Shown: positions 1 through 8,724 of the stretch, one piece after another | Layout of the letters: every line of letters begins with the position of its first letter | How positions within the stretch are numbered: position 1 is the first letter of the stretch | From: Deinococcus deserti VCD115 | GTDB lineage: Bacteria > Deinococcota > Deinococci > Deinococcales > Deinococcaceae | Direction of reading: 5' to 3' | Length of the DNA: 64,000 nt | Assembly (NCBI RefSeq): GCF_000020685.1 | Contig: NC_012528.1 | Coordinates: 310,001-374,000, forward strand | The notes under the pieces: generated by a model | Told to the model about the DNA's origin: nothing | Database searches by the model: none | Seen by the model: the letters and a program-made list of their open reading frames with translations, nothing else | Made by a program: the position numbers and the translations under genes

Positions 1-1
1 T

Positions 2-604
2 CCGCTTGGCATCCTGGCTGCCGTCCGGCGCAACCGGGCTGCGGACCAGGTCATCAGCATCACCGCCCTGCTCGGCATCTCCGTGCCTGACTTCTGGTTG
101 GGTACGCTGCTGATTTTGTTTTTCGCACTCAAACTTGGCTGGCTGCCACCAGCCGGGTACGCCTCACCGTCGGAAGATCCGGCGCTGTTTCTCAAATTGC
201 TGATTCTTCCAACCATCACGCTTGCGTTTCAGGTCATGGGTATCCTGACTCGCTTCACCCGCGGCGCCATGCTGGAAGTACTCAACCAGGATTTCGTCCG
301 CACGGCGCGCGCCAAAGGGGTTGCCGAACGGGCCGTACTCTACCGCCACGCCCTGCGCAACGCCCTGATTCCTGTGATTACCGTGATTGGCCTGAACATC
401 GGCTTCCTGCTCAGCGGGACCATTCTCGTAGAGACGATCTTTGGCTGGCCGGGCGTCGGCAGTCTCGCAGTGACGGCGATCAACCAGCGCGACTATCCGG
501 TGGTCCAGGCCTGCGTCATGCTGTTCGCGCTGACCTTCACGGTCGTCAATCTTGTTGTGGACCTGCTTTACGGCGTGATCGACGCAAGGATTCGCTATTC
601 ATGA
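2..604 (+). CDS. Peptide ABC transporter permease, DppB/OppB type (5' end outside window)
   Basis: Inner-membrane permease of a dipeptide/oligopeptide importer. The reading frame is open from base 2, so the start lies left of the window; the first visible residues (GILAAVRRNRAADQ, then SVPDFWLG) are the conserved loop and TM segment of DppB-type permeases. The cytoplasmic coupling loop with the EAA-type signature is seen as VRTARAKGV followed by HALRNALIPV, and several hydrophobic helices follow. The stop overlaps the start of the next permease by 4 bases (ATGA), so the two are translationally coupled. A solute-binding protein lies 3 kb downstream; no ATPase gene is in the window. The exact peptide substrate cannot be read from sequence. 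Confidence 0.93.
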   Translation, partial: PLGILAAVRRNRAADQVISITALLGISVPDFWLGTLLILFFALKLGWLPPAGYASPSEDPALFLKLLILPTITLAFQVMGILTRFTRGAMLEVLNQDFVRTARAKGVAERAVLYRHALRNALIPVITVIGLNIGFLLSGTILVETIFGWPGVGSLAVTAINQRDYPVVQACVMLFALTFTVVNLVVDLLYGVIDARIRYS

Positions 605-1485
605 CCCCCATCAATGCCACCCCTGCTGCACCCCCCCGTCTTTCCGACCGGCGGCGTTTCCTCCGCAAGTATCTGCAGAACCGGTCACTGATGGTAGGCA
701 CCGTGATTTTGCTGATTATGGCTCTGTGCGCGCTGCTGGCCCCCTGGCTCGCCCCATATGATCCGGCCGAACAGTACACCGACTACGCGCTGCAGGGGCC
801 ATCGCCCCAGTTTCCGCTGGGTACCGATATGTTCGGCCGCGATCAACTGAGCCGGATCATCTATGGCACGCGCCTGTCGTTCGTGGTGAGCAGCGTCTCG
901 GTGGGCATTGCGCTGGTTCTCGGAACGTTGCTGGGACTGATTGCCGTCACCGCGCGGGGCTGGGTCGACAACGTCATCATGCGCGTGATGGACGTCCTGT
1001 TTGCCTTCCCGTTTCTGCTGCTGGTCATCGCCATCATGGCGGCGTTCGGAACCAGCCTGACCAACGCCATGATCGCCATCGGCATCGTGTATACGCCCTC
1101 GTTCGCCCGGGTCACGCGCGCAGCAGCCCTGAACGTCATGGAGCAGCTGTATATCGAAGCCAGCCACAGCTTGGGGGCCAGCCGGTCGCGGCTGATTTTC
1201 CGGCACATCCTGCCCAACATCCAGGGACCACTCATCATTCAGACCACGCTTTCGCTGGCATTCGCCATCCTGGCGGAAGCGGCGCTGTCCTTTCTCGGTC
1301 TGGGTGCTCAGCCCCCGGCGCCGTCCTGGGGCCTGATGCTGAACGAGGGAAGGGATTTCTTCAATATGGCGGACTGGCTGGCGATCTTCCCTGGCCTGGC
1401 CATCACCGTGGCGGTGCTGGGCTTTAATCTGCTTGGTGACGGCCTGCGTGATCTTCTTGACCCCCGGTCCCACAGAGAAAACTGA
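601..1485 (+). CDS. Peptide ABC transporter permease, DppC/OppC type
   Basis: Second membrane subunit of the importer, 294 aa, the usual length for DppC. An N-terminal cytoplasmic segment (residues 1-30) leads into TM1, then the DppC N-terminal motif APYDP near residue 50 and the ligand-loop sequence LGTDMFGRD near residue 77. The EAA-loop region is seen as YIEASHSLGASRSRLIFRHILPN, shortened here to its key parts EASHSLGAS and HILPN. The C-terminal QPPAPSWGLML motif is typical of the family. The start is fixed by the ATGA overlap with the upstream permease gene. It should pair with that subunit to form the channel and needs ATPases encoded elsewhere. Confidence 0.95.
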   Translation: MTPINATPAAPPRLSDRRRFLRKYLQNRSLMVGTVILLIMALCALLAPWLAPYDPAEQYTDYALQGPSPQFPLGTDMFGRDQLSRIIYGTRLSFVVSSVSVGIALVLGTLLGLIAVTARGWVDNVIMRVMDVLFAFPFLLLVIAIMAAFGTSLTNAMIAIGIVYTPSFARVTRAAALNVMEQLYIEASHSLGASRSRLIFRHILPNIQGPLIIQTTLSLAFAILAEAALSFLGLGAQPPAPSWGLMLNEGRDFFNMADWLAIFPGLAITVAVLGFNLLGDGLRDLLDPRSHREN

Positions 1486-2019
1486 TCTTGCTCATGGCCT
1501 GAATGCACAGATCGCCGTGTCCGGACATGCCTGACGTTTCAAGTTCTGGGTGGACTCAGCAGCTGGGACTTCGCAGCCCACGTTATCCAGGACACGGTTC
1601 ATGAGGTAGAGCAGCACAACCGTCTGAAACGAACCGAGCATCTACTCTGCTGCATGCTGCCGGGCTGTCCACCAGTCAGCCCGGCTGCTCCATTGTCGGT
1701 TGTCTGACATACCAGTCTTGCTGGCCTGGGGACAAATTCACTGTGTCGGTGGACGTCATGGTCGACAGCAAAATGAACCTGTTTTTCCCTACAGCCCCGC
1801 CCACCTGGGGAAGAAGCAGACTAGTCGATTCCTTTGTCCTCCGCACCTCTTGAATAAGAATAGTCATGTGTTAGACTTCTGAATAACTCAATTCAAAGTC
1901 GGCAATAGTGGTTGTCTGCATAGAACACTGCACTCTCTATAGCGGTGCAGTGAAAGGCTACCTGCAGAGCCATGAGCCATTGCGCCCGCCGTGTCAGCTC
2001 AGACCGATAAGGACTAAAC
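1486..2019. other. Intergenic stretch without a recognisable gene
   Basis: About 530 bases between the permease gene and the amidohydrolase gene. Only short open frames (about 60 codons) without ribosome-binding sites are present and none resembles a known protein. A ribosome-binding site (AAGGA) for the next gene lies at its right end, just before 2020. I see no clear terminator or tRNA. Confidence 0.5.
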
Positions 2020-3198
2020 ATGACCACCGTAAAAGAAGCCCAGTCCGCGCTAGATGCCCAGGTTATTGCCTGGCGCCGTCACCTGCACCAACATCCCGAA
2101 CTGTCTTTTCAGGAACACGAGACAGCCAACTATGTGGAAGCACAATTACGGAAGATGAAGGGATTGAGTATCACCCGTCCAACCCCAACGAGTGTGTTGG
2201 CCGTGCTGCGCGGCCAGGGTGGAACAGGCCGCACCGTGCTGCTCCGGGCCGATATGGACGCGCTTCCTATTCAGGAAAACACTGACTTTGACTTTGCTTC
2301 GCGGAACGATGGCGTGATGCACGCCTGCGGGCACGACGGCCACACCGCGATGCTCCTGGGCGCCGCGCAGGTGCTTTCAGAACAGCAAGAGCAGCTGCGC
2401 GGGGAAATCCGCTTCATCTTTCAGCACGCAGAAGAACTGTTCCCCGGTGGCGGGCAGCAGGTGGTAGACGCAGGCGTCATGGATGGGGTCGATGTCGCGG
2501 TAGGCACCCACCTGTTCTCCCCGATTCCTGTCGGGCTCGTGGCCTTAAAGTCAGGACCGCTGATGGCTGCTCCAGACACCTTCGAAGTGACCGTCGTTGG
2601 AAAAGGTGGCCATGGTGCCATGCCGCAAGAAACCATTGATCCCATCGTGATCGCATGTCACGTTGTGACGGCCATGCAATCCATTGTTTCACGCCAGCGT
2701 GATCCGCTGGAACCCGCTGTCGTCAGCGTGACGACCATTCATGCAGGGACTGCCCACAACGTCATTCCGAACACAGCTGTCCTTACAGGAACGGTCAGAA
2801 CGTTCGACCCGGCCCTGAGAGAGCAGATCCCACAGCTGATGGAGCGACTTGTGCGAGGAATCACGGAAGCGTTTGGCGCTACATACGAATTCAGGTATGA
2901 GCAGGGGTACCGCGCAACCATCAACGACCCCGCAGTGACCGAGGTTCTCCGGGAAGTGGTTCAGGAAACGGTAGGAGCACAAGCCCTGGTTGAAGCACAA
3001 CCGACGATGGGAGGAGAAGACTTCAGCGCTTACCTCAGCCGTGCGCCCGGCGCATTCATCTTTATCGGTGCCCGGAATGAAGAAGCAGGCATTACCGCTC
3101 CGCATCACCATCCTAATTTCGCGATTGACGAAGACGCCCTTGCCATCGGAGTGAAGGTGCTTGTCGGAGCAGCCCGGCGTCTGTCTGCCGGTGCCTGA
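2020..3198 (+). CDS. M20 family metallo-amidohydrolase (hippurate/N-acyl amino acid hydrolase-like)
   Basis: A 392-aa zinc amidohydrolase of the M20D group, which removes N-acyl groups from amino acids or cleaves small amidated compounds in the cytoplasm. The metal site is visible: HACGHDGH at residues 101-108 (Cys103, His105), HAEE at 136-139, His164 in GTHLF, and the C-terminal PHHHPNF near residue 365. The central segment around residues 190-300 is the lid/dimerisation domain. ATG at 2020 has an AAGGA ribosome-binding site 6 bases upstream. Its position among peptide importer genes suggests it processes an imported acylated peptide or amino acid; the true substrate is unknown. A strong hairpin follows the stop codon directly. 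Confidence 0.93.
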   Translation: MTTVKEAQSALDAQVIAWRRHLHQHPELSFQEHETANYVEAQLRKMKGLSITRPTPTSVLAVLRGQGGTGRTVLLRADMDALPIQENTDFDFASRNDGVMHACGHDGHTAMLLGAAQVLSEQQEQLRGEIRFIFQHAEELFPGGGQQVVDAGVMDGVDVAVGTHLFSPIPVGLVALKSGPLMAAPDTFEVTVVGKGGHGAMPQETIDPIVIACHVVTAMQSIVSRQRDPLEPAVVSVTTIHAGTAHNVIPNTAVLTGTVRTFDPALREQIPQLMERLVRGITEAFGATYEFRYEQGYRATINDPAVTEVLREVVQETVGAQALVEAQPTMGGEDFSAYLSRAPGAFIFIGARNEEAGITAPHHHPNFAIDEDALAIGVKVLVGAARRLSAGA

Positions 3199-3242
3199 CA
3201 GGGATGACCATCTTGTGCACCAACTCAGGATGGTCATCCCTG
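3199..3242 (+). terminator. Hairpin directly after the M20 gene
   Basis: A perfect 14-bp inverted repeat (arms 3199-3212 and 3229-3242, 16-base loop) begins at the first base after the stop codon. There is no long T-run, so it may be a factor-assisted or processing terminator rather than a classical intrinsic one. The remaining bases to 3537 hold no gene and must contain the promoter of the next gene. Confidence 0.65.
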
Positions 3243-3537
3243 CCGGGAGTCGCAGTGAGTCACGCTCAAGCTGTGGCTGCCTCCACTTCGGTAACTGTTG
3301 GTGCGGCGCACTTGCGCTATTCTGAGTGGGCCGCTTAATTATGCAGTCGGATTCAGACCTGGATTACGCCACACCAGTGCCTGGGTGGTAAACCCTCGTC
3401 ACAATCGCACGAAGAGGAATCTCACGTCGGTGTCCGCCTCCAGATTCGGCTTCCTCTCATGCACTTTTATCCAATCCTGTGTTCGTGTCCGTCCTGACTA
3501 CGTTGCACCCTAATCCCTCTTCCATCTGGAGACCACT

Positions 3538-5124
3538 ATGATCAAGAAGCTGTTATGCACTGGATTGACCCTCGCCCTGATCTCCGGCACCGCCAGCGCC
3601 AGCACCCTGGTCTTTGGCGCTGGCGGCGAGCCTGTCTCTCTCGATTCCGGGACCATCACCGACGGTAACTCTTCACTGGCGCAGGCCCTTGTGTACGACA
3701 TGCTGGTCCGGTTCAAGAAAGGGACAACAACCATCACGCCGGGACTGGCGACCAGCTGGAAGGCCAACAAGGACGCCAGCGAGTGGACCTTCACCTTGCG
3801 CCCAAACGTGAAGTTCTCCGACGGCACGCCCTTTAATGCGAATGCCGTGGTGTTCAACGTGAACCGCTGGTGGGATCAGGCGGCAGACGCTGGCGCGAAG
3901 GAACACAGCAAGACCTTCACCTCATGGACGTTTATCTTTGGGGGCTTCAAGGGCGAGCAGAACAGCCTGTTGAAGAGTGTGCGTGCTGACGGGCCGAACA
4001 AAGTCGTCTTTACGTTGAACCGCTCCTTTGCACCCTTCCCCGAAGCCCTCGCCACCCCCTTCTTCGGAATCGCCAGCCCGGACGCCGTCAAGAAGGCTGG
4101 GGCCCGGTATGGCACTCCTGCCGCCCTGCCCGTGGGCACCGGGCCGTTCATCATGCAGTCGTGGAAGACAGGCGACCGCATCACACTGGTGCCCAACAAG
4201 GGACACTGGGGCAAGAAAGCCAGCTACGACCAGCTTCTCCTGCGCTTCCTGAAGGACCCAAGCGTCCGACTGAACGAGCTCAAAGCCGGAACCATCGACT
4301 TCACCACCGATCTCAACCCTGATCAGCTCAACGTCGTGAAGGCCGACAAGAACCTCAACCCGGTCATCATTCCCGGCTTCAACGTGGGTTTCCTCAGCCT
4401 GAACCTCGGGAACCAGCACCTGAAAAATGACAAGGTACGGCAGGCCATCAGCATGGCGATCAACAAGAAAGCCATCGTGGAAGCCTTCTGGGGTGACCTG
4501 GGAGTTTCGGACGCCAGCTTTCTGCCGCCTGCGCTTGGTTGGGCCAACAGCAAGAAGGTACCGGCCGACTACAAATTCGATCCGGCCGCTGCCAAGAAGC
4601 TGCTGGCCGAAGCCGGTTACCCGAACGGCTTCTCGATCGACCTGTGGTACATGCCCGTCAGCCGCCCGTACTTCCCGACACCGAAACCGATTGCCGAAGC
4701 GATGGCCGCAGACCTGGGAGCCATCGGCATCAAGGCGACTCTGAAGACCGAGGACTGGGCCAAGTACCTGGAAGACCGCAACAAGAAACCTGGCTTCGAC
4801 ATGTACATGATCGGCTGGACGGGACCCTATGCCAGCCCGTACAACTTCTACAACGTCTATTACGGCGAGGAAGCTTCGGCAGACAGCAACTACGGTAACC
4901 CCAAACTTTTCCAACTGTTGAGGACCGCTGTCGCCACCAGCAGCCGCTCTGCACAGGCCAAAGCGTACTCTCAGATTCACGAAATCTCCTATGATGCCAA
5001 CGTCCGCATTCCGATCGTCCACTCCCGTCCGCTCGCTGCAGCGCGCACGTACGTCAAAGGCTGGGTCCCCAGCCCGTCGGTCATCACGCCGTTTGAAGAC
5101 ATCACCATCAGCGGAAAAAAGTAA
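3538..5124 (+). CDS. Peptide ABC transporter solute-binding protein (SBP family 5)
   Basis: Extracytoplasmic substrate-receptor of the dipeptide/oligopeptide class, 528 aa. A Sec signal peptide is clear: MIKK, a hydrophobic core, then a TASA-S cleavage site near residue 21; there is no lipobox Cys at the cleavage site. The mature protein shows the family-5 pattern: DMLVRFKKGT, then ATSWKANKDASEWTF, RPNVKFSDGTPFNA near residue 90, TGPFIMQSW near 200, and NDKVRQAISMAINK near 300. The start is supported by GGAG 8 bases upstream of ATG. Together with the permeases at the left edge it forms an importer. It has its own upstream region of over 300 bases, consistent with separate, stronger expression of the binding protein. 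Confidence 0.95.
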   Translation: MIKKLLCTGLTLALISGTASASTLVFGAGGEPVSLDSGTITDGNSSLAQALVYDMLVRFKKGTTTITPGLATSWKANKDASEWTFTLRPNVKFSDGTPFNANAVVFNVNRWWDQAADAGAKEHSKTFTSWTFIFGGFKGEQNSLLKSVRADGPNKVVFTLNRSFAPFPEALATPFFGIASPDAVKKAGARYGTPAALPVGTGPFIMQSWKTGDRITLVPNKGHWGKKASYDQLLLRFLKDPSVRLNELKAGTIDFTTDLNPDQLNVVKADKNLNPVIIPGFNVGFLSLNLGNQHLKNDKVRQAISMAINKKAIVEAFWGDLGVSDASFLPPALGWANSKKVPADYKFDPAAAKKLLAEAGYPNGFSIDLWYMPVSRPYFPTPKPIAEAMAADLGAIGIKATLKTEDWAKYLEDRNKKPGFDMYMIGWTGPYASPYNFYNVYYGEEASADSNYGNPKLFQLLRTAVATSSRSAQAKAYSQIHEISYDANVRIPIVHSRPLAAARTYVKGWVPSPSVITPFEDITISGKK

Positions 5125-5371
5125 GGCGCGACTGACCAAAGGACTGTTACCGGCAACGTAGAAGACGCTCACCTCCGGGAAGGGCTGCGCTCCCAAGTTC
5201 TTAACCTCAGCCTCGTACCATTTACCATCAGAACGATCTGCATGATCTGCGTCGTCAACCAGGCGACATCGTGACCGTCAGCGATCTGCTCGTTGGCGGC
5301 ACGATCATTCCCGGATGAAGTGGGCAGTGCTGGGCTGTTTCAACTGCTCTTCTGGATCCGCAACCAAGCCA

Positions 5372-5425
5372 TGAACCGTCACATAGCCCTCCCGCTGGTA
5401 AGCAGGAGGGCTATGTGACGGTTCA
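5372..5425. terminator. Perfect 21-bp stem hairpin between convergent genes
   Basis: Arms 5372-5392 and 5405-5425 are exact reverse complements over 21 bases with a 12-base loop. It sits between the plus-strand solute-binding protein gene (ends 5124) and the minus-strand gene ending at 5640, so it probably serves as a bidirectional terminator. It lacks a T-run. The rest of 5125-5639 has no gene I can support. Confidence 0.6.
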
Positions 5426-5639
5426 ATAGAGCACCTGAACGTTCGTGCCTCCCTGCGATCTGAACGCGGCCCACAGCTACGGGCGGCTCTGGTACAAGTT
5501 GCAGCATGGGTGGCCGTGACCCCTGAGTCACCTGCGTTCCTGATACGCAACTGTCTGCTTGAACTTTATCCAGGTCATCACAAGTCAGCTCCGGGCCAGC
5601 ACCTGCCGGGGCAGCTGAGCGGCAGAAGGTCTGGTGCAG

Positions 5640-6035
5640 CTACTCCTGATGGTCACCTGGGTCATGGAGGGGGTAAGCCATGCTCGTCATGAGAGCCTGC
5701 GCGCCGGCACTGGTGTCCTGCCGGACAAACTGCACCACGACAGGTACTTCCGATTCAACCAGGCAGGCGTATTCCACATCCAGGGGGATGGCGCGGGGGT
5801 CGATCAGGTCATTCACACGTACATGCCGGACACGTCGGCTGGCCACGCACAGCAGATAAGGTCCTTCCGGATCGCGGTCGGCATAGAAGATACTCAGCTT
5901 GAGTTGCGCGTCCTGGTCACCAGTATTCAGGATGCACAACTGGTCATAACTGGTGTATCGCGGCTCCTCGCCTGTGCTCCTCAAGGGTATGTGTCCGGCC
6001 GGCACGCACCAGATCCTGTGACCATAGGACTTCAT
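5640..6035 (-). CDS. Sensory rhodopsin transducer (ASRT)-family protein
   Basis: A 131-aa soluble protein matching the Anabaena sensory rhodopsin transducer family (PF07100-like). Diagnostic segments: IWCVPAGHIP near residue 8, CILNTGDQDAQLKLSIFY near residue 35, DRDPEGPY, RVNDLIDPRAIP near 75, and YACLVESEVPVVVQFVRQD near 90. In Anabaena this beta-sandwich protein binds the photosensory rhodopsin; in bacteria without rhodopsin the role is unknown and a sugar- or DNA-binding function has been proposed. Its start overlaps the stop of the upstream oxidoreductase by 4 bases (ATGA), so the two are co-translated. No rhodopsin gene is in the window, so it more likely works with the flavoprotein. 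Confidence 0.88.
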   Translation of the reverse strand: MKSYGHRIWCVPAGHIPLRSTGEEPRYTSYDQLCILNTGDQDAQLKLSIFYADRDPEGPYLLCVASRRVRHVRVNDLIDPRAIPLDVEYACLVESEVPVVVQFVRQDTSAGAQALMTSMAYPLHDPGDHQE

Positions 6036-7327
6036 GCCCGCTCCTCAGGAGCTGCCTTTGGGCTTATCTCGTGCAGAGGCACCTCGTGGACACGGACGGC
6101 GCCTTCACTGCTCTCCTGCTCTCCCAACAAGGCACGCAGGTAGTCATTCAGAAACATGCCCTGCGGGTCCATCCTGCCCCGCAGGAGCTGAAAGTCATCC
6201 CAGTGGGGATAGAGGTCTCGCAGTTGGGTGCCGCCCAGCGTATGCTTCTTCCCCCAGTGCGGGCGCCCTCCGTAAGCGCGGAAGATCGACTCGATGTCCT
6301 TGAAAAAAGGCCAGTAGGCGAGTCCAGCATTCTGATGCAGGGAGATGGTCACGGAGGCACGTCCTGAGGCGTTCCCGAGCCAGGAATCGTCTTGCTCGAC
6401 GGTGCGGTACAGCACCCGCCAGCCAACATGCTGCCGATGACGCTCCAGAATTCGGTCCCGGACCTCCAGGAAACAAGCAGGGCCAGCTTCCAGAGGCACG
6501 GCGTACTCCATCTCGTCAAACTTCAGGGTCCGGTTGCGGGGAAGCGCCTGCCAGCTTGGCGAGGTTTCCTCTTTCACCAGGCGAGCATACGGCAGCGCTC
6601 CTTGTTCCTTTCCAGGCTCGTTGAGCAGCCGCAGTTTGACGGCGTCACTGCGGGGATACCAGTAGAAATCGAAGTTGCGGTTATGTTCGATCAGTTCATC
6701 CAGATGTTCCAGGCACAGGGCAGTGGTTGTGCAGAACTCCTGCCGATGCAGGTCATAGGTGGGAAGAACGCGAAGCTTGAGCTGAGTGAAGATCCCGAGC
6801 GTGCCCAGGGAGACGCGGGCCGCACGCAGTTGGTCGGGATGTTCGTTTTCATTCCATTCCTGCACTTCCCCGGACGCGGTAACGAAACGCACCTGGATCA
6901 GAGCACTCGACAGGTCGCGCAGGCGCCGTCCCGTTCCCTTGGTGCCGGTCCCGAACGCTCCAGCAATGTACTGGGTGGCTACGTCTCCATAGTTGTGCAG
7001 GGCCAATCCCGCCTGGTAAAGCGCTTCCCCGACCTCACGCAAAGGCGTTCCAGCCCAGACGGTAGCTGTTTGCTCGTCGCCGTTGTGGTCGATGAGGCCA
7101 CGCAGATACTCCAGAGAGATAAGTTGCTGTTTCGTCTGCATTAAAGGGACGGACGAGTGACCGTGTCCGCACACCCTGACGGTTGCGCCAGCCGCTGCGC
7201 TGCTGCGTACCAGGGATGCCAGTTCCTCCTCCGAGCGGGGCCGCGCCAGTTCATCCGCAGTAAAACGGAGGCTACCGGACCAGTTGAGAAATGTGAAGGG
7301 AGGGCAATCCGGATGCAAATGGGACAT
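6032..7327 (-). CDS. FAD-dependent aldonolactone oxidase-like oxidoreductase (GULO/ALO family)
   Basis: A 431-aa flavoprotein of the vanillyl-alcohol-oxidase fold, resembling D-arabinono-/L-gulono-1,4-lactone oxidases that oxidise sugar lactones or sugar alcohols. The N-terminal FAD-binding domain (residues about 20-190) has the RVCGHGHSSVP loop, which in this family carries the flavin-linking His, and GTGTKGTG near residue 130. The C-terminal ALO domain ends with the signature HWGKKH near residue 375 followed by LYPHWDDF. A ribosome-binding site GGGAG precedes ATG at 7327. It overlaps the ASRT-family gene by 4 bases and lies 12 bases downstream of the AI-2E-family gene, so 8341-5640 may form one operon. 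The substrate is not known. Confidence 0.9.
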   Translation of the reverse strand: MSHLHPDCPPFTFLNWSGSLRFTADELARPRSEEELASLVRSSAAAGATVRVCGHGHSSVPLMQTKQQLISLEYLRGLIDHNGDEQTATVWAGTPLREVGEALYQAGLALHNYGDVATQYIAGAFGTGTKGTGRRLRDLSSALIQVRFVTASGEVQEWNENEHPDQLRAARVSLGTLGIFTQLKLRVLPTYDLHRQEFCTTTALCLEHLDELIEHNRNFDFYWYPRSDAVKLRLLNEPGKEQGALPYARLVKEETSPSWQALPRNRTLKFDEMEYAVPLEAGPACFLEVRDRILERHRQHVGWRVLYRTVEQDDSWLGNASGRASVTISLHQNAGLAYWPFFKDIESIFRAYGGRPHWGKKHTLGGTQLRDLYPHWDDFQLLRGRMDPQGMFLNDYLRALLGEQESSEGAVRVHEVPLHEISPKAAPEERA

Positions 7328-7339
7328 GGCTTCTCCCTG

Positions 7340-8341
7340 TCACGACCCTTCTGGCCCCTCGCTGTGTCCCAGCAGGACAGCAAGGGGCCGGGTCGAAGAA
7401 AACTCGGACAGCAGAAGTGCGATGCCAGCCGTAAGAGGGACGGCAATAATCGCCCCACCGACGCCCCACAGCCAGCCCCAGAACACCACCGAAAACGCCA
7501 CGACTGTAGGTGAAAGCTTCAACCTGTCGCCCTGCCACTTCGGATTCAGGAGGCTTCCGACGCCCAGCTGAACGACCGTCAACCCCAGAAGGACCAGTGC
7601 GCCCTGCGCTGCGCCACCGAACGCAAAGGCAAACAATACAGGAGGCACCACAGACAACAGCGAGCCGATGGTGGGAAAGAATTCCAGAACGAACGTCAGT
7701 ACTGCCCAGACGAAAGGAAAAGGCAACCCCACCAGGGCGCATATTCCCCAGGTCAGGACGGCAGTGATGAGGCCCGTGACCGTCTGGACCCACATAAACT
7801 GTTCGAACTGCCGCCCCATGCGCCCAAAGGCGTCTGTGAGCCGTCGACCGCGCTCAGCGCCAAACGCCTGGACCAACCGCCGACGCCAGGCGTCCGCTTC
7901 TGCCAGCAGGAGGACGAGAAACACCAGCAGCAGTCCAGTCAAGCCGAGTGGTGACAGGACGGCTCGAAGGCCGCCAAACACTACTCCCATCACGTTCGAT
8001 CCGGACGGACTGCCAGACGACAGGCTGTCCGGGAGCCGGATGCCATATCCTTTCAAACGCTCGGCGTATCTGGGCAGGTCCTGAGCGACTACATTTACAG
8101 CGTAGACCACGCTACCCAGAATCAGAGCAAGAAACGCCAGAAACAGCAGGATAATGAGGGCCACGCTGAGCCACCGGGGCAGACGTTGCTCAAGTCGGCG
8201 CTGAAGAGGCCGGAAGAACAGCGCGATCACAGCACCGAACACCAGAGGCAGCGTAGCGTCCTGGGTAACATGAAGACCACCCAAGGTCAGCAGGACGGCA
8301 ATAGTGACGATTGCAACCGTCGAGACCGAACCCATCAGCAT
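7340..8341 (-). CDS. AI-2E/PerM family (UPF0118) membrane transporter
   Basis: A 333-aa integral membrane protein of the AI-2E transporter/PerM family, whose members export small molecules or act as ion antiporters. About eight TM segments are visible: two at the N-terminus (residues 5-45), one near 60-85, a soluble middle region around 90-150, and a cluster from 150 to 320. The family hallmark near the third quarter appears as LVGLPFPFVWAVLTFVLEF followed by IPxxG-like PTIGS, and PTVVAFSVVFWGWLWG near the C-terminus. The start at 8341 lacks a good ribosome-binding site; an internal ATG 6 bases later is possible. It leads the 3-gene minus-strand group with the flavoprotein. Confidence 0.9.
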   Translation of the reverse strand: MLMGSVSTVAIVTIAVLLTLGGLHVTQDATLPLVFGAVIALFFRPLQRRLEQRLPRWLSVALIILLFLAFLALILGSVVYAVNVVAQDLPRYAERLKGYGIRLPDSLSSGSPSGSNVMGVVFGGLRAVLSPLGLTGLLLVFLVLLLAEADAWRRRLVQAFGAERGRRLTDAFGRMGRQFEQFMWVQTVTGLITAVLTWGICALVGLPFPFVWAVLTFVLEFFPTIGSLLSVVPPVLFAFAFGGAAQGALVLLGLTVVQLGVGSLLNPKWQGDRLKLSPTVVAFSVVFWGWLWGVGGAIIAVPLTAGIALLLSEFSSTRPLAVLLGHSEGPEGS

Positions 8342-8724
8342 GACTGATGCCGCCCCTGGTAGACAGAAAGAGTGCCTCGCATTGATCGCAGTTCACCATA
8401 GGACTCCCAAAAACCCATTCTGAAAGCCTTGAGCAATCCGCACCAGCCCGCAGGACCCTGAGCCTGCTTTCAAGGTGTGAGCCGTCAATCTGTCGGAAGT
8501 GCCTTCCGCGGGTGGACTGTTCAGAAGGGGTCAACAGAGATGCAGGCACCGCCAGGTATTCACCGATCTGCTGCAACTGGTCTGTGGCCACAGGAGTTAT
8601 CCCAGGATGATTCATTCGATCTGACTTCCCACGGCATTCAGGAATGTCCGAACCTTGGGACCACTCCTGCGACATTGACGACCGGCACGGTGTCGCGTGC
8701 CCTGGAGAACGGTTGCACAGGGAC
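8342..8724. other. Intergenic stretch without a recognised gene
   Basis: About 380 bases between two minus-strand genes. Short frames exist on both strands but none has a ribosome-binding site and a recognisable product. It should hold the promoter for the PerM-family gene and the end of the Nramp-like transcript. Confidence 0.45.

Noticed and set aside
685..1473. Long minus-strand open frame opposite the DppC-type permease gene
   Set aside because: It is the complement of a clear permease gene, rich in Gln/Arg/His with no domain; a shadow of G+C-rich coding sequence.
1700..1882. 60-codon frame before the amidohydrolase gene
   Set aside because: No ribosome-binding site and no resemblance to known proteins.
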